In this document: positions 24,188-32,394 of the stretch, piece after piece
Layout: every line of letters starts with the position of its first letter
Numbering within the stretch: position 1 is the stretch's first letter
NCBI RefSeq assembly: GCF_014204715.1
Contig: NZ_JACHLY010000001.1
Span: forward strand, 4,920,501-4,984,500
Source of the DNA: Streptomonospora salina
GTDB lineage: Bacteria; Actinomycetota; Actinomycetes; Streptosporangiales; Streptosporangiaceae
Length of the DNA: 64,000 nucleotides
Direction of reading: 5' to 3'
The notes under the pieces: generated by a model
Told to the model about the DNA's origin: nothing
Database searches by the model: none
What the model saw: only the letters and a program-made list of their open reading frames with translations
Program-made: the position numbers and the translations under genes

Positions 24188-25903
24188 TCAGGCTCGGTCT
24201 TCCACGGGCCGAGGGGCGGGCCCCGCCTCTGCCCGGGTGCTGCGGCGGGAGCCGTGGACGTGGACGACGCGTTCGAAGCGGGCGAGCGTCTCGGCGCGGT
24301 GCGATGCGGCGAGTACGGTGCCGTCGAACTCGGCGATGACGTCGGAGACGATGCGCTCGGTCTCCGGGTCGAGGCTCGCGGTGATTTCGTCCACCAGCAG
24401 CACGCGCGGTCGCCGGATGAGGGCGCGGGCCAGGCACAGGCGCGCCTGCTGCCCGCCGGAGAGGCGGAGGCCGCCTTCTCCCAGCTCCTCGTCGAGATCG
24501 GCCCAGTCCTTGGCGCCGACGCGTTCGAGCACGGCGGACAGTTCCGTGTCGGGGCGCGGCCGGGTCCCGCGCAGGAGGTTGTCGCGGACGGTGCCGTGGA
24601 ACAGCCGGGCGTCCTGCTCGACCAGGGCCACGGCGCCGCGGAACGCCTCGTCGTCGAGTTCGGTGACCGGGACGGCCGTGCCGTCGGCGGCGAGCTCGAC
24701 GGTCCCCGCCGACGGGTCCCACAGGCGGGCCGCGAGCGCGATGATCGTGCTCTTGCCCGCCCCGGAGGGCCCTGCGAGGCCGACGTGCTCACCGGGTGCC
24801 ACGTCTGCCGACCATCCCTCCAGCGTCGGCCGCCGGTCGTCGTAGGCGAACGAGACCGCACGGAACCGGAGGCCGAGAGAGCCGCTGGGAACCTCCTGCG
24901 GCCGGTCGGGCGCGGATACGACCGGCGGGCGGTTGATACCGGAACCGACGCGTCGCGCGCTCGCGGTGAGGGGATGGAGCTGGGTCAGGACCGCGGTGGC
25001 CTCGGTGACGGCTGTCACGCCTGCGAGGGCGAGAGCCACGAGCGCGGGCAGGACCGCCGGGGACAGGCGTGCGTCGGCGGGGCCGGAGAGCATACCCGCG
25101 GCGGCGGCGCTGACGGCGATGACCCCGATCACGACGGCGGTGACGATCAGCTCGCGCACCCCGGCGGTCAGTTGGGAGAGCAGTTCCCGCCGGCGGGTGA
25201 CCGCGGCCGCGCGCGCGGTGGCTGTGGCGGTCTCGGCGATGATCCGCGGCGCGAGGCCGTAGCCGAGCACCTCGCGCAGCGCGCCGAGCGCGTCGACGGT
25301 CTGTGCCGAGAGGGTTTCGCGGTCCTGTTGCTCCCGTTCGCCGGTCCGTCTGGCGGCTCCGGACCAGCACAGCGCCGTCCCCGCGACCAGCGCACTGCCG
25401 AGCGACATCACCAGCGCCGCCTCGGGCAACAGGAACAGGGCGGCGGCGAAGGAGGCGAGGAAGACGGTCAGCGAGGCGCCCAACTGGGCCACGGTGTGGG
25501 CGTAGAAGAACTCGAGTTTCTCGATGTCGCCCATCGCGACGGCCGCCGCGCGCCCGGAGTGCTCGCGGCGGCGTGCGGGAACGCTGCGCGCGTAGGCGTC
25601 GAAGAGCGCCATCCGCAGGCGGGCCAGCACACGGTAGGCCAGGGCGTGGGACACGTCCATCTCCTGCCAGGTGAACAGGGTCCGCAGCAGTACGAGACCG
25701 ACGGCGGCAGCCCACCAGAGCGGTCCGGGCGGTGTCCGCTCGACGATCGCGTGGCCGACCGCCCAGGCCGTCAGCACCGCCAGACCGGCGAGACCCAGGG
25801 CGCTCGCGGTCGCGACGAGATAGCCGGCGAGCATGCCGCGCCATTCGGGGCGCAGCGCGGGCAGGAGTCGGCCGAAGGTGCGCAGCGCTGCACGGGTACT
25901 CAC
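24188..25903 (-). CDS. ABC exporter half-transporter 2 (permease-ATPase fusion)
   Basis: The protein has 571 residues: six membrane helices (about 15-300) and a C-terminal ATPase with Walker A GPSGAGKSTIIAL, signature LSGGQQARL, Walker B VLLVDEITASLD and H-loop ASHRAE. All catalytic residues look intact. GTG at 25903 overlaps the stop of the upstream half-transporter by four bases, so they likely form a heterodimer. It resembles CydC/exporter half-transporters. As the last gene of the ribosomal-peptide operon, it probably helps export the mature product. Confidence 0.9.
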   Translation of the reverse strand: MSTRAALRTFGRLLPALRPEWRGMLAGYLVATASALGLAGLAVLTAWAVGHAIVERTPPGPLWWAAAVGLVLLRTLFTWQEMDVSHALAYRVLARLRMALFDAYARSVPARRREHSGRAAAVAMGDIEKLEFFYAHTVAQLGASLTVFLASFAAALFLLPEAALVMSLGSALVAGTALCWSGAARRTGEREQQDRETLSAQTVDALGALREVLGYGLAPRIIAETATATARAAAVTRRRELLSQLTAGVRELIVTAVVIGVIAVSAAAAGMLSGPADARLSPAVLPALVALALAGVTAVTEATAVLTQLHPLTASARRVGSGINRPPVVSAPDRPQEVPSGSLGLRFRAVSFAYDDRRPTLEGWSADVAPGEHVGLAGPSGAGKSTIIALAARLWDPSAGTVELAADGTAVPVTELDDEAFRGAVALVEQDARLFHGTVRDNLLRGTRPRPDTELSAVLERVGAKDWADLDEELGEGGLRLSGGQQARLCLARALIRRPRVLLVDEITASLDPETERIVSDVIAEFDGTVLAASHRAETLARFERVVHVHGSRRSTRAEAGPAPRPVEDRA

Positions 25904-27570
25904 GGAACGCTCCTGTCCAGACGGCCCGCATCCAGCCGCAGCACGGTCGGCACGTCGGCGAGGGCCTCGGGGCGGTGGGTGATCATGATGACGATGCGGT
26001 CGCGCGCCACCCGGTGCAGCGTCTCGACGACGTCCGCGGCGCGGTCGGAGTCGAGCGCGCTGGTCGGCTCGTCTACCAGAAGGACGGGGCGGTGCGCGAG
26101 CAGCGCCCTGGCCAGGGCGAGGCGCTGGCGCTGCCCGCCGGACAGACTCGCGCCGGCCTCGGCGACCTCGGTGTCGAAGCCGTGCGTGAGCGCGCGCATC
26201 TCCTCCAGCACCCCGGCCGCGCGGCACGCCCGGACCAAATCCGCCTCTCCGGCTGCGGTGCCGCTGACGTCGAGGTTCTCCCGGATCGTCCCGGCGAAGA
26301 GCACGGGACGCTGGGAGACGACGGCGATGTCCCGGGTGCCCAGCGTTCGGCCGTCCAACTCGAGCCGGCCGGTGGCCGGGGCGAGGAACCCCATCAGGAG
26401 GTCGAACAGGGTCGACTTCCCCGACCCCGACGGACCGATGATCGCGCTCAATTCCCCGCGGCGGGCGGTCAGGTCCAGGCCGCTGATCACGTCGGACGCC
26501 GTGCCCGGGTACCGGAAACGCAGATTCGACACCCGCAGCACCGCGGCGGAAGGGGCGGGCGCGTCGGCGCCGTCCCCGTCTGCGGCCTCCGGAGCGGGGC
26601 CTGCCGCCTCCCCGCGGCGCACCGGGCCGAACGCGCCGATGTCCTGCAGCCCGCGGATCGCGGTGAGTCCCAGGAACCCCGCATGCCAATGGCGGGAGAG
26701 CTCCCGGACCGGCCGGAACGCCTCCGAGCCGAGCAGCAGGACGAGGTAGACCTCCCCCGCGGGCGGCTGCCCCGATACCGCGCCCCAGACGGCCACGCCG
26801 GCGGCTGCGACGATGCCGCCCTGGACGGCGAGGTCCGTGACCGCGGTCTCGGCCAGGCCTGAGCGCATGACCCGTTCCGTGGCCCGGCGCAGCGCCTCCG
26901 AGCGGGCGTGCAGGCGTGCGCGGGTCCCCGACACGTCGCCGAGGGTCCGCAGCGTCGCCATTCCCCGCAGGGATTCGAGCACGTCGGCGCTGAGCGCCTC
27001 GTAGCTGTCCCAGTGGTCGAGCTGGCGCCGGGCGATCATGCGCTTCCACGCCATCGGTCCGAACACGGCCAGCAGGACCGCGGCGGCGACACCCGCCGCG
27101 GCCCACGGCGACAGGAGCGCGAGGAGGGCGACCACGAGCGGGCATGCCACGGTCACCTGCACGACGGCGGGGATGTACTTCGAGACGTAGGCGTCCGTGC
27201 CGTCGACGCCGTCGCCCAGACTCGCCCGCACCGTGCCGTCCCGGACGGCGGTGTCGTGCAGACGCTCCGGCACCAGCGCGGACGCCATCGCACGGCGGCG
27301 CACGGCCTGCCTGACCCGGCCTCCCAGCCCGGCGGCGGCCGCCGTCTGCGCGAGGGACGCCAGCAGTCGCAGCACCGCGATCCCGAAGATCAGCAGCAAC
27401 GCGACGAGGACGTCTTGCGGCCGCCCGCCCAGCACCGCCGACATCGACCAGGCGATCGCCGCGGCCTGGGCGAGGTGTGTGGAGAACGCGAGCAGCAGCA
27501 GCGCGGCGCTCGACAGCAGCGCGGCGGGGAACCGTGCGGCCTCGCGCCACAAGGGGCCGACGATCATCAT
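25900..27570 (-). CDS. ABC exporter half-transporter 1 (permease-ATPase fusion)
   Basis: The protein has 556 residues with six helices and an ATPase domain: Walker A GPSGSGKSTLFDL, signature LSGGQRQRLALA, Walker B VLLVDEPTSALD and H-loop ITHRPE. It resembles the CydD partner of heterodimeric exporters. ATG at 27570 overlaps the stop of the SagB-like gene. Its neighbours are RiPP modification genes rather than cytochrome bd genes, so a peptide-export role is more likely than thiol export. The substrate itself is inferred. Confidence 0.9.
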   Translation of the reverse strand: MMIVGPLWREAARFPAALLSSAALLLLAFSTHLAQAAAIAWSMSAVLGGRPQDVLVALLLIFGIAVLRLLASLAQTAAAAGLGGRVRQAVRRRAMASALVPERLHDTAVRDGTVRASLGDGVDGTDAYVSKYIPAVVQVTVACPLVVALLALLSPWAAAGVAAAVLLAVFGPMAWKRMIARRQLDHWDSYEALSADVLESLRGMATLRTLGDVSGTRARLHARSEALRRATERVMRSGLAETAVTDLAVQGGIVAAAGVAVWGAVSGQPPAGEVYLVLLLGSEAFRPVRELSRHWHAGFLGLTAIRGLQDIGAFGPVRRGEAAGPAPEAADGDGADAPAPSAAVLRVSNLRFRYPGTASDVISGLDLTARRGELSAIIGPSGSGKSTLFDLLMGFLAPATGRLELDGRTLGTRDIAVVSQRPVLFAGTIRENLDVSGTAAGEADLVRACRAAGVLEEMRALTHGFDTEVAEAGASLSGGQRQRLALARALLAHRPVLLVDEPTSALDSDRAADVVETLHRVARDRIVIMITHRPEALADVPTVLRLDAGRLDRSVP

Positions 27571-28721
27571 GGGCCGGTCTCCGTCGCGACGCGTCGCCTG
27601 CCGGGCAGTGCCGCCAGGGCGTGGATGGTCCAGTGGCCGTCCTCGGCGGCGAACCCCGAGACCGGTCGGCTCCGCCAGTCGCCGGTGGCGGCATCGGCGT
27701 AGCAGACGGCGGCTGCGGCGCGGTGGGCGTCCCAGACCGCCGCGGCCAACTCGGCCGCGGCGGCGCCGCCGGGGATCGACCATGTGTGCAGGCGGGCGGC
27801 GCCGCGGACCCACGCCTGCCCGGATGCTCTGGCGGCGCGTTCGGCTGCGGGGTCACCGGTCGCCCCCGATTCGAGGAACTCGGTGATGCCGGGTGATCGC
27901 CGAGCGGCGAGCGCGTCGCGGTGCCGGGGGCCGATGGTTCGCGACCGCGGGAGCGCGACCGCCGCGAGCGGAATCTCGGGTGCGAACCGGCGGGCGAGCC
28001 ACCGCCGCTGTTCGGCGGCGGGCGGCACGCCCAGCAGCGCGCGCAGAGCGGCGCCGGGACCGAGCCGCACGGTGAGCCGCTTGGGCGCGTAGAGAAACTC
28101 CACGGCGGTGAGGGCGTATGCGGTGTCGGCGATCCACAGCGGCCACGCCCGGTGCCGGTACCGGCCGAAGCTCCGTCCCGGCTGCACCGTCAGAACCAGG
28201 TGGGTTCCGTCGGCGGGGAGGTCGGACGCGCCGGTCCAGCCGGCCGCGCGGTCGGCTGCGTCGTCGCGCTTCACGAGCGTGTCCTGCTCCATGTCGTAGG
28301 CGTACCGGCCGGGCGCGAGGCCGTCGGCGCCGGGGCCGACGACGAGGTGGGTCTGCACCGGATAGGCGGCGCCGGCCGAGGGCACGGGCCTCCTGTGGAT
28401 GCGGGTCGGGGTTCCGTCGGACCGGCGGTGGAGGCCGCCGGAGCGCCAGAGCGCGTCGAGGAGTGCGCGTTCCCGGCCCGGGACGGCGACCGGGTCGGCG
28501 CCGGCCGCTCGCCACGGATTGGCGCGCGGGCCGGGCGGCCGCGGTCGGCCCGGCGAGCCGGGAGCGAAGGCCCGTGTCAGAACGGCGGGAAGATCCGTCG
28601 GATGCTCGGAGGAGGAGTGGAACACGGAGTGGTGGGAGGCGGCGCGACGAGGGTCCGTGCCGGGGCGGGCGGAACCGCGGTGCTCGTGTGCGGTGCCGGA
28701 AGGCGGATCGGTGCGGGGCAT
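27567..28721 (-). CDS. SagB-like nitroreductase-fold (azoline) dehydrogenase
   Basis: The protein has 384 residues. RRPVPSAGAAYPVQTHLVV (about 111-129) is the flavin-contacting block of SagB-type dehydrogenases (RxxPSAGAxYP), and GRYAYDMEQDTLVK follows as in the family. These FMN enzymes oxidise azolines to azoles in TOMM peptides. The C-terminal part (VWDAHRAAAAVCYADAATGD, then RPVSGFAAEDGHWTIHALAA) is more diverged, so full activity is not certain. It lies 13 bases after the YcaO gene and overlaps the exporter gene by four bases, which indicates tight co-transcription. Confidence 0.8.
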   Translation of the reverse strand: MPRTDPPSGTAHEHRGSARPGTDPRRAASHHSVFHSSSEHPTDLPAVLTRAFAPGSPGRPRPPGPRANPWRAAGADPVAVPGRERALLDALWRSGGLHRRSDGTPTRIHRRPVPSAGAAYPVQTHLVVGPGADGLAPGRYAYDMEQDTLVKRDDAADRAAGWTGASDLPADGTHLVLTVQPGRSFGRYRHRAWPLWIADTAYALTAVEFLYAPKRLTVRLGPGAALRALLGVPPAAEQRRWLARRFAPEIPLAAVALPRSRTIGPRHRDALAARRSPGITEFLESGATGDPAAERAARASGQAWVRGAARLHTWSIPGGAAAAELAAAVWDAHRAAAAVCYADAATGDWRSRPVSGFAAEDGHWTIHALAALPGRRRVATETGP

Positions 28722-28734
28722 GGTCGGCTCTGGC

Positions 28735-31191
28735 TCACATGTGGGGTGGAGGGACGAGGGTGAAGTCCGCCGGGCTCCCGGTCCAGGACGCGCGCCACCC
28801 GCGTGCGCGGGCGGCCTCTTCGAAACGCGCCATCCCGAGGTAGGCGAACGCGGCGGGGGCGTTCGGCACGAGGCCGGTGATGAAGGTGCGCACCACGCGC
28901 AGGGGCGTGCGGCCGACGTCCGCCGTCGTGAGGTCGCGGGTCAGAACCCGGTGGCCGTGGCGGGCGAGCCGCCGGTAGACCTCCTCCATGGAGACGGCGG
29001 GGATCCGGGTGATCGGCCGGAGGCCGAGCGCGGGTTCGGTGAATCGCCGGGCCTGTGCGTGCAGCCGCGGATCGAGCCACAGCTGGACGTGGGCGCCGAG
29101 GTCGACGATGTTCTGGCAGTGCTGGCCGGCGGCGTCGAGGTAGGACGCGTCGCCCCGGAAATCGAGGTAGAGGCCGCGGGCCATCAGGCCTTGTTCGACG
29201 GCACGGAAGACCCAACCGTCGGCGGTGGTGCACCCCTGGGTGTAGACCCAGGTGTGGACCGCTTCGAGTACCGCCTTGCGTGCCGCCCGGACCGGGTCGA
29301 GCGCGGCGGAGAACCCCGCGGCGTAGAGCCCGCGCTCCCGGTCGTGCACGAGCGCCGCGACGGCCGGGGCGAACTCCGAGGGCATGGCGACCAGGGAGGC
29401 GCTCAGGGCACCCCCCTGCAGGTCGTCTTCGAGGCCGGGGACGCTCGCGGGGTCGATGCCGAACGTGGGGCCGTCGAGGTGCCACCACAGTTCGAGGGCG
29501 TCGCGCTCGACGACTTCCAGGACCCCGCGATCGCGGGCGTCCTCGGCCCCCTGTCCCGTTGCGATGCCCGCGTAGTTCAGGTGGTGGGTGCGGGGAAGGT
29601 GCCGGAAGCGCGACTGCCGCCAGTTGAGGTGGACGAGCGCGTCGGGCAGCCAGGCCGGGTGTCCGTCGAGGTCGGCGCACCGGGTCCACAGCGTCGGGGT
29701 GTCGTCGGTGAGGGGCGTGTAGGGGAACCCCTGCCTGGTGTACTGCCACGGCGCGAAGCGCGGCAGCCGGGCGGTGTCGAGTACGGGCTCGCCTTCCTCG
29801 CTCAGCTCCCCGGCGGTGGCCACGCGGAACTCGTCCAGGGGCGGTTCCGCCGGGAGCCAGTTTCCGCAGTATCGTTCGACGCCTTCGGCGATGGCGGCGA
29901 TCCGCGCGTGGTCGGCGTCGGCGAAGGACGTGCCCAGCGAGACCCGGTCGGCGGGCCACTCGCCGAGCCGGCGCGCGTCCGCGACGGCCGCGGTGAGCGC
30001 GAGGTAGGACGGCGGGGCCCCTTCGGGGCGCGGTACGGGACGGACGGAACGGATGATCCCGCACTCGGGGTCGACGAGCGCCTCGGTAGGGAGAGTGCCG
30101 GCCGGGGCGTCCTGCTCCGGGGCGGCGCTGCCCGGATGGGGTGGGCGGAGGTCGCTGGTGGGGGCCGTCATGGGGGTGCTCCGTTCGTGGCGCCAGGTGG
30201 CCGCTGCGGGGTCGAAGACCGAGCGGGAACGTGATCCGGGGGGCTGGACCGCGCAGGGTGCGGGGGAGCCCCGGGCCGTGTGGATCCCGAGCCAGGCGTC
30301 GATGACCGCGCCGAGTCCGCCGGCACTCCGGACGCGGCCACGCAGGTCGTCGTCGCAGATCCCGCTGACGAGGCCGTGTCCCCACGGCCCGCTGACCAGG
30401 TGGCTCGGCCCGGGCCAGTCCCGCGCGAGGCGTGCGGTGTCCTCCCGGAAGAAGTCGTCGTCCCCGCCGATCGCGAGCAGGGGGTACTCGACCGGGCCGT
30501 ATCGGGCGCGCGGATCGATCCGCTGCGCGGACCACAGTCTCCGCCAACCGGTCAGCGTCTCGGCGGGCCATCCCCAGTCGGCGGCCGCGGCGATCGGTCC
30601 GCGCTCGCGCGCTCGGGCCGTTCGCCGGTCGAGCTCGGCGTCGGAGAGGGCGGGCTGTGCGCACCGGCCGCGCCCGTGCCGGTGCCACCACCCGATGCGG
30701 TGCCGCAACTGCGGGCGTCCGTCGGCGTCCCAGGCGGTCTCGGCGAGGCCGAGCGCCGGGACCAGGACGACGATCCCGGCGATCGCGTCCGCGCAGGGGG
30801 AGCGCGGCGCCGCGTCCGTCCCGTCGCCGACCGCCTCCCGCGCGGCCTCGAGCGCGCAGTGGCCGGCGTAGGAGGCGCCGAACAGCAGCAGCGGCAGGTC
30901 CGGGAACTCCCGCAGGAGGCGGCCGAGAATGTCGCGGCCGTCGGCGCCCTCGCGCTCGTAGGGCGACCAGTCTCCGTCGGACCGGTACCGCCCGCGGACG
31001 TCCTGCACCAGGCAGTGGTAGCCGCGTTCGGTCCATGAACGCGCGATCGGCGCATGCAGGGCCGCGTCGTAGGGGGTCCGGATGAGGACGAGCCCGGTGG
31101 GGGAGGCGCAGCGCCACAGCAGCCCGCGCAGCACCGCGCCGTCCCGCGTCGGGCAGTCGTGGTCGAACGGTCCGCCGGCGGCCGCGCTCAT
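28735..31191 (-). CDS. CocE/NonD-type hydrolase fused to a YcaO cyclodehydratase
   Basis: One 818-residue frame. Residues 1-310 are an alpha/beta hydrolase of the CocE/X-Pro peptidase class: nucleophile Ser107 in FGASYAG, acid in IGGDDDFF (about 244-246), His272 in SGPWGHG. From about 360 it is YcaO: SLGTSFADADHARIAAIAEG then VERYCGNWLP, and ATGQGAEDARDRGVLEVVER with DALELW, the ATP/Mg-binding Glu clusters. It ends VPPPHM, reminiscent of the proline-rich azoline-forming tails. ATG at 31191 overlaps the ThiF-like gene stop. An internal ATG at 30171 begins the YcaO part, so a second start is possible. Confidence 0.85.
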   Translation of the reverse strand: MSAAAGGPFDHDCPTRDGAVLRGLLWRCASPTGLVLIRTPYDAALHAPIARSWTERGYHCLVQDVRGRYRSDGDWSPYEREGADGRDILGRLLREFPDLPLLLFGASYAGHCALEAAREAVGDGTDAAPRSPCADAIAGIVVLVPALGLAETAWDADGRPQLRHRIGWWHRHGRGRCAQPALSDAELDRRTARARERGPIAAAADWGWPAETLTGWRRLWSAQRIDPRARYGPVEYPLLAIGGDDDFFREDTARLARDWPGPSHLVSGPWGHGLVSGICDDDLRGRVRSAGGLGAVIDAWLGIHTARGSPAPCAVQPPGSRSRSVFDPAAATWRHERSTPMTAPTSDLRPPHPGSAAPEQDAPAGTLPTEALVDPECGIIRSVRPVPRPEGAPPSYLALTAAVADARRLGEWPADRVSLGTSFADADHARIAAIAEGVERYCGNWLPAEPPLDEFRVATAGELSEEGEPVLDTARLPRFAPWQYTRQGFPYTPLTDDTPTLWTRCADLDGHPAWLPDALVHLNWRQSRFRHLPRTHHLNYAGIATGQGAEDARDRGVLEVVERDALELWWHLDGPTFGIDPASVPGLEDDLQGGALSASLVAMPSEFAPAVAALVHDRERGLYAAGFSAALDPVRAARKAVLEAVHTWVYTQGCTTADGWVFRAVEQGLMARGLYLDFRGDASYLDAAGQHCQNIVDLGAHVQLWLDPRLHAQARRFTEPALGLRPITRIPAVSMEEVYRRLARHGHRVLTRDLTTADVGRTPLRVVRTFITGLVPNAPAAFAYLGMARFEEAARARGWRASWTGSPADFTLVPPPHM

Positions 31192-32069
31192 GCGCCCGCC
31201 TCGCAACCGGGGGCGTGGGGCTCGGGGTAGCCCAGGACGGTGTGCTCGGTGGCGGTCGCCGAAGCGGAGACGTACTTCCACAAGCTGGTCCGGAACCTCG
31301 TCAGCTCATCGGTCTCCTGCGCCCAGGCGAGGGCGACCGTGAGCATCCGGCCGATGAGGAGGGTCCGGGCGGCGGCGGGCAGCGCCGGCGGGGCGCGGGT
31401 CGCCGACCGCTGCCAGGCGGCGAGTTCGCGCGGCACCGGACTGGCCGCCAGGCGCCGCTTCTGCACCTGGTCGGCGGTGGGATCGTCGGCCGACAGGCGG
31501 ATCGGGTCGACGAAGCAGTTGTCGCCCTCGCGGTACCCGCCGAGCCAGGCGGTTCCGTGCTCGGGGAGGGAGCCGAACGCCGCCCAGTCGGCCCGCTCGG
31601 CGGGTGTCTCGGCGAACGCGACCACGAGCCGCCGTCGCCCCGGTCCCGCCTCGATGGCGGCCTCGGAGCCGGGCGCGGCGGCCGAAGGCGCGGGCCCGTC
31701 CGCCGCGGCGTCCGCCGTCCCGCCCCGGTTCCGCGTGATGCCGGCGCCGAGTTCGCCGAGGACCTCGGCGAGCACGTCCAGGACCGGACCGCCGCCGAGG
31801 AGGACGACGTCGCGCCGCCCGGCGGGCCACCGGCGTTCCGCATCGCCGCGTTCGCGAGCGGCCATCACCTCGGTGAGCCGGTCGGCGTAGGCGGAGGACG
31901 CCTCCTCCCCGCCGGTGGCCCCGGTGAGGGTGTCGATGAGTCCGGAGGGCGGCGACTGCAGACGCAGGAAGCGCCCCGCCGGGGTGCGGACGGACCCGGT
32001 GCCGTCGCCGTCGATGAGCACGTCCGTGCCGGTGCCGGGAATACGGGCGAGGCGGGAGGTCTCTGTCAT
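31188..32069 (-). CDS. TOMM leader-peptide-binding ThiF-like partner protein
   Basis: The protein has 293 residues. An N-terminal stretch (IPGTGTDVLIDGDGTGSVRT, then RFLRLQSPPSGLIDTLTG) resembles the winged-helix RiPP recognition element at the front of ocin-ThiF-like proteins. It is followed by a Rossmann-like VVLLGGGPVLDVLAEVLGEL. These proteins bind the leader peptide and activate YcaO, and lack true E1 catalysis. ATG at 32069 has GGAAGGGG upstream. It lies 97 bp after the precursor gene and overlaps the hydrolase-YcaO gene. The family call rests on pattern and context rather than strong motifs. Confidence 0.75.
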   Translation of the reverse strand: MTETSRLARIPGTGTDVLIDGDGTGSVRTPAGRFLRLQSPPSGLIDTLTGATGGEEASSAYADRLTEVMAARERGDAERRWPAGRRDVVLLGGGPVLDVLAEVLGELGAGITRNRGGTADAAADGPAPSAAAPGSEAAIEAGPGRRRLVVAFAETPAERADWAAFGSLPEHGTAWLGGYREGDNCFVDPIRLSADDPTADQVQKRRLAASPVPRELAAWQRSATRAPPALPAAARTLLIGRMLTVALAWAQETDELTRFRTSLWKYVSASATATEHTVLGYPEPHAPGCEAGA

Positions 32070-32166
32070 GGTGGCCCCTTCCAGACGGGTCGGGCACACG
32101 GCCCGGCCGGGGGCGCGAGCCCCCGACCGGGCCTGGTCGACCGTCGTCGATCGACAGACGGCTCGG

Positions 32167-32286
32167 TCAGTCGAAGGGGTTCTCGACGAGAGCGTTGGAG
32201 TGCGAGGCCGACAGGTGCGCCAGCTGCTCGGTCTCCTCGATCTCGGCGACGACCTCGTCGCCCGCGGCGAACTCCTGGTTGTCCAT
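32167..32286 (-). CDS. Putative RiPP precursor peptide, 39 aa
   Basis: The peptide starts MDNQEFAAGDEVVAEIEETE, an acidic leader rich in Glu/Asp, and ends HLSASHSNALVENPFD. Residues 24-39 hold three Ser (26, 28, 30), two His (24, 29) and no Cys or Thr in the tail. AAAGGAG lies eight bases before the ATG, the best ribosome-binding site of the cluster. It is first in line before the ThiF-like, YcaO and SagB-like genes, as expected of a TOMM substrate. Ser are the only azoline-forming residues in the tail, so oxazol(in)es are predicted. The leader/core cut site is unknown. Confidence 0.8.
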   Translation of the reverse strand: MDNQEFAAGDEVVAEIEETEQLAHLSASHSNALVENPFD

Positions 32287-32360
32287 CGGGGGGACTCCTT
32301 TCTTCTCGGATGACCGCGTAGACGCGGGTTCGCGGGGGAGCGAACGCTGCAAACCGTACT

Positions 32361-32375
32361 TGATAACGGTTTTCA
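32361..32375. promoter_or_regulatory. Zur-box-like operator in the divergent RiPP/transport promoter
   Basis: TGATAACGGTTTTCA is a 7-1-7 inverted repeat in which six of seven pairs match. It strongly resembles the actinobacterial zinc-uptake-regulator box (TGAAAATCATTTTCA-type), as I remember that consensus. It lies 75 bp before the precursor start and 20 bp before the propeller-gene GTG, in a locally AT-rich gap. One bound dimer could repress both directions when metal is sufficient. Confidence 0.65.
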
Positions 32376-32394
32376 TTTCCAGTACCTTTTTTCC

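Noticed and set aside
25900-27570. CydDC, the cytochrome bd assembly exporter
   Set aside because: The half-transporters resemble CydD/CydC in layout, but no cydAB genes are present and overlapping start codons bind them to the RiPP genes.
24188-27856. A single 1222-codon frame covering both ABC half-transporters
   Set aside because: The upstream half of that frame is out of register with the real first transporter, which reads in another frame with all motifs and a four-base overlap junction.
28399-30234. Large plus-strand frame opposite the YcaO gene
   Set aside because: Low-complexity antisense frame with no motifs; the minus strand carries the catalytic signatures.
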